A stretch of 64,000 nt of DNA from Exophiala sp. HKRS030 (Eukaryota > Ascomycota > Eurotiomycetes > Chaetothyriales > Herpotrichiellaceae): assembly GCA_023897205.1 (NCBI GenBank), contig JAHWDD010000008.1, positions 2,170,001 through 2,234,000 of the forward strand, written 5' to 3'. Every line of letters begins with the position of its first letter. Positions within the stretch are counted from its first letter, which is position 1. Of this stretch, positions 56,111 to 64,000 are shown one piece after another. Below the pieces are notes generated by a model. That model was not told the origin of the DNA. It did no database searches and was given only the letters and a program-made list of their open reading frames with translations. A program made the position numbers and the translations under genes.

Positions 56111-58989
56111 AACAGAAACCAGAAATATTGCTCCTTTACCTACGAACGATGTTGAAGATGTCCCGGCTGAAGTGGAGTCCATGGAAAGACAAGACAATGG
56201 TAATGAGAGGGCAACTGCGGGGGCCAGGCTTGTGTCGACTCACGCGTGCATGCCGAGCCGAGTCATTTCAACACTGAGGGCAATCAAAAACGTGTGAAAA
56301 CAGATACAAAATCCATAGGTCCTGAGTCTTTCCAGACTGCAAGAGAGCAGTCTATTGGAGATGAACAGCCAGCCCCGTCATGAAGCCGGACAATCAAGAC
56401 GACAATCAGGACAACCGCAACGATGACTCTGACACTCAAGGGCCCTCTAATCGAGCGTCTTTGCAACCATCTGGTTTCACTGTAGAAAGTCTTGACACAA
56501 ATTCGAGAACTGGTCTGCTAGCAGCAGACAACGATCAACGGATTCGAAGAGACTCCCTGAAGCACCATGAACCAGCACCTGTCCATGATGACGGCACTTA
56601 TCAACTCGGACGTACGCATACTGGAGTTAGATTTAAAGTCTCTGAAGGCGTACAACATGGCCGCCATCGGATTGGTAACAAGGCTGGGAGAGCCAAAGAT
56701 CGCGTGGTGAATAAAACACTTCGCAGAAATCCGCTCCGTGAAGGCACCATTGTCAAGATGGAGTTGATGCTTACACGGATTGACATGACTATACAGCAAG
56801 TTCCAGATGACTTTGACGAGAACGAAAGCATCAAGGTAGAAACAAGGCCATTGGAAAAATGGAGAGAATTCATGATTGTTGCACGGAAGAGTAAACAACA
56901 GGATGACCATGACTTTCGTCTTCAGGTTTATAAGACAAGAGTTATCCCCGAAATCGATGATGGAAAGTCTAAGAAGAAGCCAGCCCACGAAATTCGGCTT
57001 GATCCAAGGACAGCTCGAGTTAACTTATATTCATCCCTGGATAAGACCGTGGTAATCTGGCACCCTTACAGGAAGGGAACAAGAATATTCATTATGCGGC
57101 CTAGCTCAACCGCTCATTCAGTTGAATGGTATACGTTCCTAAGGGACGCACTAGGCTGGCAAAGACCGGCCACTCTTCAAATCGATGTCCCTGACCTGGA
57201 TGTTGTTCTAAAACTAGAGAAACCCTTTGAGGACCTTGAAGTTGCTGGACGAGGTGCTGCCGACGAAGAGACGGCTGTTGCTCAAACTGTGGCTGCCGAG
57301 AAAGCGGTGGCAGGGAGAATCATCTCTCAATGTATAGAGATGCTTGAGGGCGATCCGGAATGGTCAAGCGTCCTCAAATCTTGGAGTGAGACTGCGAAGA
57401 TGGGCCTTGCGTGGAAGAGGTACGATCGACTGGAATGGGTCTACGGGGCTAACGAGCAGAAGATGTATGGGTCAATGGCAATGCAAAAGTACTATGATCT
57501 TGAATTGCGACCCAAACAACACTTCCCAACCACTGCTTATGGTAAGAAGGGCAAGCTTCACGAAGAGCCTGCTCCGATTGAAGGATTTCTGGTCCGTCTT
57601 ACGTCTCAAAAAGGTGTTCAGCAAAGATTTGGGAAAGCTTTCTTCAAGAGGTTATACTTTTCCACACAAGACCAATTTTTGATGTTCAACAGACCGGCCA
57701 AGTCCACTCCACCACATCCACCACGGCTTGCCACCATTAACAGCACTGAAGTACCTTCCGCTCACGAGATCGTCGAGAAAACACCCCTTATGTTCGATGT
57801 GGAGCCTTACAAGCTACGTGATGGACAACTGTCTTGGCTATCATCTGGCAACAGATCGTCCGCACATGTTCATGATCGGGACGCTGTCGAAGAAGCAAGA
57901 CGCAATGTGGCGAATATTACCGACGCGGATGGGTATATAAACATGTGCTATATTCGAAAGGTTCGAGTGATGCACTGGGGAGCATCTCCAGCTGACGAAA
58001 CCTTAGAATGTGGTTCAGATTCTGATGTGGATTTTCACGAAGACGTTAATGACACTACGGCAGAAGATGGTACGACTAAAGGAATTGACGACGAACGTGT
58101 CTTCGAGATTCTCCTCAACAACGGTCTCGTCATTCGACTCCAAACATATTCCAAACAAACCCGCGACGAGTGGATCCGTCGTCTCCGCAAGCTCGTGAAG
58201 TATTGGAAGCTGCGAACCACAGCGGAAATGGATACGTACAAAGCAATCCGCCGTGCAAATCTTGAAAAACTGAATGTTGATGAGGAAATGGAAGCCATTC
58301 TTGGTCAGTTCGCTAGGAAGTGGGAAGTGAGTCGTGCTCAAGCATCACCTGAGTTGTACAACATGTGCGGTATCAGCAGCTGTCGAAGCATAACCATGTC
58401 AGGACCATTGTACATCAAGACTCGGCGCAGAGCAACTTTCCACCGCAGCCAAGTCATCCTTACTGGAGGTCAGCTGCTTGTATACCAAGGTTCAGTCCGT
58501 AAAACAACAGGTGAACAGATAAAGCATATTCACCAAGAGAAACAGCAAGTGATTGATCTCAAGCATTGCTACGTATACAGTGGTTTGATTGTTGAGGATG
58601 ACCTGCTGTATCAGAATAAAACATTCGATGCTAACCACCCTGGCATGGCTGCCTTGCCGCGAGTCTATCCTGAGGACGGGTGGACGAGTGCGGACATTGA
58701 TGTTATGACATGTTTCGTGGTCTGGATGAACAAACGCAAAGGCTGGTTTAGAACAGCTGCTGTAGCAGCCAAGAACGACAGTGATCGTGAACAAAAACAG
58801 TCCGGCAAACGTGCAACACTGAGGAGAGTCCGACAGCTAGGTGTACCAGGAAGAGGGATGGTGTTTAAATGTCGCAGTCGAGCCGAAAGAGACCATTGGG
58901 TTCTCAGCGTTGCGAGTGAGATCGAACGACTAGTTGAGAGAGAAGCCGAAGAGCTCGGCGATGAGGAAGAAGTCAGGTTCGATGGTTAA
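55671..58989 (+). CDS. Spo71-like PH-domain protein (two apparent frameshifts)
   Basis: A 1106-residue single-exon protein if one base is added at GGGGG 56219-56223 and one at CCCC 56373-56376; the three open frames then join exactly and the length is divisible by three. The first join restores GGQACVDSRVHAEPSHF, the second restores DEQPAPVMKPDNQDD. The N-terminal ~350 residues are disordered, with a poly-Asp run. The rest shows two PH-like regions: GTIVKMELMLTRIDMTIQQVPDDFDE...EFMIVARKS...VVIWHPYRKGTRIFIMRPSS, and a later GPLYIKTRRRATFHRSQVILTGGQLLVYQG that ends at WVLSVASEIERL. This architecture matches Spo71, the yeast sporulation protein acting with Vps13 at the prospore membrane, and the Mug56-type proteins of other fungi. 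Role in ascospore formation or lipid transport is inferred from the family. Confidence 0.85.
56060..56110 (+). repeat. GACGAT microsatellite encoding poly-Asp
   Basis: About eight tandem copies of the hexamer encode fifteen consecutive Asp in the disordered N-terminal region of the Spo71-like protein. Length is likely to vary between strains. Confidence 0.9.
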
Positions 58990-59603
58990 CCTGGTGTTTA
59001 TACATGACATGATAGCTACTTAGTAGCTTGATGTACTTTCTTAGTGTTGAAGCCATCATCTTAACACAGGAACAAAGTCGAGCGGCTGGTCTTCGGTATC
59101 TGGAACACAGGACAGCAGCACATACCTGGCGAATGGAGTGTCGATATTCGATATTTATGAGCATTAGTAGTATTAGTATATTAGGATCTAGTATTTATGG
59201 TCCCAATGCATATATGTAAGATTACTTCAAAGACACAATTATGAAGATGTCGCCTGTTGTTTGAACTTGGTTTCATTTTCGACTACTTTGGTACTTAGAT
59301 TATTGTGTACTAGCACATGCCACCGACCGGTTATTGTCAGTATCTACCCCAGAAGCTCAACACATTATCCTTGGTCTAGCTCCTGAACCTACGGAAGAGC
59401 CCGTAAACTGAAGGTACTTGGAGCCTCCTTATTCATGATTCCACGATGCTACTCAAACCACAATGATAGCTAACAACGGAACCCCATCACCACGTAACCG
59501 ACGAGTGTGCAGTCTGAATAGCCGCTTCGAGTATTTGATATCCGTCTCCGCGCCGACCTGTAAGGGGCCAGTGCACTTACCTAGTTTGCACGGTGTACCT
59601 GGC
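58990..59603. other. convergent intergenic region
   Basis: About 600 bases between the 3' ends of the Spo71-like gene (+) and the VIT/VWA gene (-). It includes an AT-rich TAGTATTAGTATATTAGG stretch near 59165. No gene is supported. Confidence 0.45.
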
Positions 59604-62600
59604 TCACCAGCTCGTAAACTCGTCCGATGCAGCAGAAATTAGCCTCGATACCTCGTCGTCACTTCCGGTTTGGGCCTTCAACCAGGCTTTCGCCTTGTCG
59701 ACGACCATTTCCCACACGTCGCGCTCAGCGGCGACGAATTTCTCCAGCCACGCGACCGCCAGGACTGTGGCCCATGTCTTGTCGTCTTTGACTCGGTGTT
59801 CGGTCGTAGATGGGACGTTGATGAGGCCTAGGAGGTCTTTGCTTAGTGACCACGATCCGTCAAATGCTTGTAATTCGATGAGCGCGTGCATTTTGCTGGT
59901 TGGGTCTGCGGCTGTTGACGATGTTCGGGCGTCCGGAGTTGGTGCTTCAGCTTCTGACGCTCGCCGCATCATAAAGCGTTTCTTGTTCTGTTGCTCGAGG
60001 AGCATGAGTTGCATTTGGTAGTCTTGGAGCGCGTGGTCGGATTGTGTGTTAATGGGCACGGCGGCACCACCGGGAGCGGGAGCGGGAGGTGGTGGCCGTG
60101 CTGCAGCGGCGGCCGCTGGTGGTATTGATGTAGGTGCTGATACTCGTGCACGCACGGGAAAGGGTGATTGTGGTGCATACTCATGAACTCCGATTGCTGG
60201 CGTCGCCGCCGTGCTATAATGATGAGTGTAGCTCTGTTTATTGGAGGACCCGAATAATGATTGCTGGCCGCCGAAGACGCCAGCAACGGCCGCACCGAAT
60301 CCGCTCCGTTTGCGCTCGCTGGTTAAGGCTCCATCAGCTGTAGGAGCCGATAGTGGTGCGGCAGACCTGAAAGCCATGCCGAAGGCGCTTGGCTTGCTCG
60401 CTTTGGGGACCGCAGCAGACGACAGAGAGGCCAAGGCACCTCCGCCACCAAAGGCATGGCCACCGCTCACTTTTTTGCATTTTCTGCTCGCTTGGATATG
60501 GGCTGCACCTCTTGAAAATTCCTCCCCTGCTTTGTTTGTATCAGCAAAAGATGCAAAAACAGAAGAAGCGCGGTTGTGATCAGAGGGGTGGGAGAGATCC
60601 GTGGCTTGCTCATCATCTTCATCTTCATCGGGGAGAGCCATGCATGCGGCTTCGGCCATTTCTTTTTCATAGGTAGCCAAAAGATCTTGATCAACAGGGG
60701 GAGGTAGAAGAGCTCCTGCCGGCGAATATTCAGTGGATGGAAATTGTGTAGACTGTTGGTAGGGAGCACTTTGGCGAGTGCTGGGACCAATTTTCTGGCC
60801 AGCATAACCGAACGTCTGAATACTGCTTGAGAGATTCATATGGAGTGGAGATTGCCCGAATATGTTCCCAGAGGGGAGACTTCACTGGAGATGGTACCAG
60901 ATCCCGCAGTTTGAATCGTGCTTCCGAAAAGGCCAGTACCACTTAGTTTACGGACGGTCGAGGAAGCATTTTGACTGTTGGAATTGTTGCCAAACCATGA
61001 TGAACCGAAACCAGGTTGATCACGACTCCTTGTTGCTTGCGTTCCGAACGGGGATGAGCCTTGTCCATGGAATGAGGCAGATAGGAGGGTGGCAGGAGGA
61101 AAAGACGAGGCAGACTTAGACTTACGCTTATCTGTATCCGAATGAATACGCATGGTGTTGATGCTATCCACTGGTACCTTGGAACCATCGGTTTGATTCT
61201 CAACTGCGACGAATGACGTCCACTTTCCGCCAACTTGGAATTGAACGCCTAGTCTGACTGCTTCCCGCTCAACGATTAGATCCCATTGTCCATCGTGCAG
61301 AGTTTTGAGGAGTCTAGACTGCGAGTCTTGAGCTTTGATGAGCCAACCTCGACCAGATTCAAGTTCCTGTACTGCTTTCTTGGCGGCTAATTGGTGGATA
61401 GTTTGACCAGGACCCACGTCTTGAACGGGAATTTCCAGCTCCAGAATACCGTGTTCACTTGTTCCACGAAGCTTGACGCTTTTGATGGCCTTCTTAGGCG
61501 AGGTTGGGCCAAGAATAAGGTAGACAGTAGTCCTGTTGAAAGAGAACAATGCCGGGATTATCTGAGGAGTTTGCAAAACCGCGGGTATATCAATATTGGG
61601 AAGATGATCGTATCGACCGGCTGGCGGGTTGGTCGGCTCTTCGACAGAATCTGGGTCGAAGAGCGAAATGACCTTCTTTGAGGGTTCTTGGTTTGTGCTT
61701 GGGATGAGCGTTTCGGCCGACCGATTGAAAGAGTCTACCATCTCAAAGTCGTCTCCAGATACCGAAGATTCCTTATCATCATACGTGATATCAAGTGAGT
61801 AGTCGGCGATATGTGGGGTGAGGGCACCTTTCAGCATGCGCACAACCCTGTTATCCATCTTCTCAGCCTCTCCAACAAATTGAGCAAACCCATTACCGGC
61901 TCTAGCAATGCCTTGAACAAGAGCAGATGAAGCCCCGTTGCCGATGCCAAGGGTGAAAAATCGAGCCTTCTCAACACCATTGATGTAGTTGAACAATTCA
62001 TTCTGGTTCCAAATCTCACCGTCGGTCAATATCATGACTTCCAGAGGAAGACTTGTGAATCGCCGGCTTACCGTCTGCCTGACTGGTTCAAGCATCTCGG
62101 TTCCGCCGAAGTTTGCGGCAAACGATTCAAGGTGTTTGAGTGCATCTGCCAAACTTGATTGGTCGTAGGTTTTACTCTTGTTGAAGAGAAAAGAATGATT
62201 GGAGCCAAAAGAGCAGATGTTGAATTTGACCCCGATAGGTAACGACTTCAGGAAGATTTTCATGGCAGCAACGACCAGGGCGATTTTCCCGTCCATGCTA
62301 CCACTCCGATCAACGACGAAAACGATCTCAGGGGATATGTTTGGAAGATTGAACTTTGGTACAAGCGTGGTCATGAGAGCACGTTGATTGGGGATTGTGG
62401 GATGAGTTTCGAGCAGAGCACGAGGGATGTCATTTCCTTTCGAGAGAATGACAATAACGAAATCTTTGTCAAGCTCGGTGTTTCCAAGCGTCAGAGTGGC
62501 TGAAGCGCGGTTTGTGTCGAAGGCGTCGGTATCCATTACAGAAGTTCGGCCCATTGTGACGGCTATTGGATGGCTCGGAGACTGAAGGCCGCGAATTAGG

Positions 62601-63207
62601 GCGTTTGCTTCAAGAGTGACATCCACTGTAATGGCAATTCCAGAATCGGTTGATACGTTCCTCGCAGCAAGAGCCGCAGAGGATTCTGTCGACGTCAATC
62701 CATAGCGTGGAGCGATTATTGTTGGGATGGTGAATCGGGTTCCGTCGGTTTCGGCATCATGCTTGAGTTCTCCAAGATATGTGATCTCAACCAAGACCTT
62801 TTCATTGGCGGGTACATTGCCAATAGATGTGGTAAAGACATCGGATGCCTCTGGTAGTTGTTGAAGCAGACCAGCGGTCTCTCCCCGAGCAACGGCCTCC
62901 TGGTAGTCTACCTTGGCCTGCTGCTTCTCCTTGACTATACCCACGATCGTCTTGGAACCAATTGAACAAGTGAAACCAACGACACTGACTCCGTCATAGA
63001 GCGGGAATGTGTATTGGAGTTCCTTGAGACTCGTGGCTTCTGGATTGATAAAGGTCTGTCTAAGGGTTGTCCGTGATGTGGTTGCGAGAATTGTTGTAGA
63101 TGACGAGAGTTGTACTTGTGGGAGATACTTTCTTGCGCCAGCAGGCCCCAGGGATGTTGGACGATGCCGACATACCAACATCCACAAAAACGAGGATTGT
63201 ACGCCAT
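59604..63207 (-). CDS. VIT and von Willebrand factor A domain protein (two apparent frameshifts)
   Basis: Reads as one protein of 1201 residues from the ATG at 63207 if one base is added at CCCC 63146-63149 (+ strand) and one at GGGG 60873-60876. The first join gives MAYNPRFCGCWYVGIVQHP continuing into GPAGARKYLPQVQLSS; the second gives SPSGNIFGQSPLHMNLSSS. A VIT domain (residues ~40-160; LKELQYTFPLYDGVSVVGFTC, GIVKEKQQAKVDYQEAV) is followed by a VWA domain with a complete MIDAS start DRSGSM and later TDGEIWNQ. The C-terminal ~300 residues are Ala/Pro/Gly-rich and end in a conserved module (MHALIELQAFDGSWSLSKDLLGLI) resembling the end of PARP4/VIT-VWA proteins. Inter-alpha-trypsin inhibitor heavy chains share VIT-VWA, but no signal peptide is seen, so an intracellular scaffold is likelier. 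Function unknown. Confidence 0.87.
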
Positions 63208-64000
63208 GGCTAATTTCTTGAAATTTAATGTTTGGAGTTCGTATGAAGAGGATCTCTGATTGTCCACATCAAGAGGGAGGCGAGGGATGGACAATTTTAT
63301 ACCCGTCCACCTACCTCCAGGCAACTGCAAGGCAGATCCTGTTTACCTAATTAGGCATAGTTTGATGTTTCTTGACCAATCATGTGGGGGCGCAGCAACC
63401 TCATCCATGCACTATCCCAGCATCTGGCTGCACCAGGCTGCCTCCCTGAGGTGGTGATGGAGTGTCCACAGCAAGCGAATGAGTTTGCAGTTTGATGCTG
63501 CTCTGTTCTTGTTATCGTGAGTTTGCCGTGTCTTCATCTAACACGAACTTGTGCTGCTCAGCTTGTGATAGACTTCTTGCGATGGAATGTACTGCATGAT
63601 TTGGCCGCAATGGTAGTCCGCATATATCAAATCTTGTTGGACAAACTCACATTGTTAGATAGTCCTTATCGGAAGTGTGGCCGATAGGTCCTCAAATCCA
63701 TCCGCAATTGAGCGGCGAAGATATTGGGTTCCTGGTTGTCGTTCAAAACATGCCAGGGTGATGATGACAATTGGACGAAACATGTTAAGCTTTCGCAGGC
63801 TGACCAGAATAACAAGCAGCCACCGGCTCAGTGCTGGGGTATATTGGCACCCAGTTTGGGACTAGGTACTCCGTGGATGCTCGGTGTCTACGCTTTGTCT
63901 TCCTTTATGACTCAGATGTGTACTTCGTAGAATGCCATAAGTGTAAGAATGACTTGAGGGAGGTAGGCACTTGGGTGGCACGTGTAGGAGACTCCCGCCT
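63208..64000. other. right-edge non-coding stretch
   Basis: Promoter side of the VIT/VWA gene. Short open frames have no recognisable features. No RNA gene or repeat was seen before the window ends. Confidence 0.45.

Noticed and set aside
60836..60839. ATGA overlap of two reverse-strand frames as a bicistronic pair
   Set aside because: The two frames are halves of one VIT/VWA protein separated by a missing base at 60873-60876; the overlap is accidental.

Overview
The window is nuclear DNA from a filamentous ascomycete (Pezizomycotina). This is read from short GT-AG introns of about 48-130 nt with CTNAC-type branch points, from fungal-specific families (DASH subunit Ask1, chitin synthase class VI/D-type, histidine acid phosphatase, HET-C2-type GLTP, Spo71-like PH protein, Ctk2-type cyclin), and from compact genes on both strands. 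No rRNA, CRISPR, insertion sequence or recognisable transposon was seen. Genus cannot be fixed from the sequence; a eurotiomycete or dothideomycete would fit.

Layout. 0.3-6.2 kb: a nucleotide-sugar dehydrogenase followed by a large GT2 synthase of the chitin/hyaluronan synthase type with a serine- and alanine-rich tail. 6.5-12.1 kb: a PEX4-like E2, endonuclease III homologue NTH1, and a pepsin-fold membrane protein without the usual catalytic aspartate motif. 13.1-13.3 kb: a tRNA-Gln(UUG) gene carrying a normal anticodon-loop intron plus a second, spliceosomal-looking intron. 14.3-15.5 kb: GDP-mannose pyrophosphorylase in four exons. 18.4-23.0 kb: an OB-fold-like protein and a phytase-like acid phosphatase. 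24-29 kb: SRP40/Nopp140-like protein, ASK1, and a one-TM protein. 30-32.4 kb: chitin synthase D-type gene with several lesions. 33.4-41.9 kb: Hsp110/Sse1, peroxisomal 3-ketoacyl-CoA thiolase with a PTS2, catalase-like protein. 42.4-49.1 kb: La protein, CTD-kinase cyclin, EXO70. 49.7-59 kb: cPLA2-type phospholipase, mitochondrial inner-membrane peptidase, GLTP, Spo71-like. 59.6-63.2 kb: VIT/VWA protein.

Themes. Cell-wall and extracellular polysaccharide synthesis is represented four times in the first 32 kb (NDP-sugar dehydrogenase, two GT2 synthases, GDP-mannose pyrophosphorylase). Peroxisome biology appears twice (PEX4, PTS2 thiolase). The rest is ordinary housekeeping, and I see no operon-like logic beyond the first gene pair.

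Two observations matter most. First, the tRNA-Gln gene is interrupted between T-loop and 3' T-stem by 51 nt that begin GTAAGT, contain CTGAC and end CAG; removing it and the anticodon-loop intron gives a complete cloverleaf followed by a T6 terminator. Second, thirteen positions in nine protein genes lack exactly one base inside a G or C run, and adding one base at each restores continuous conserved protein. The second pattern looks like a sequencing or assembly artefact and affects how every broken gene here should be read.
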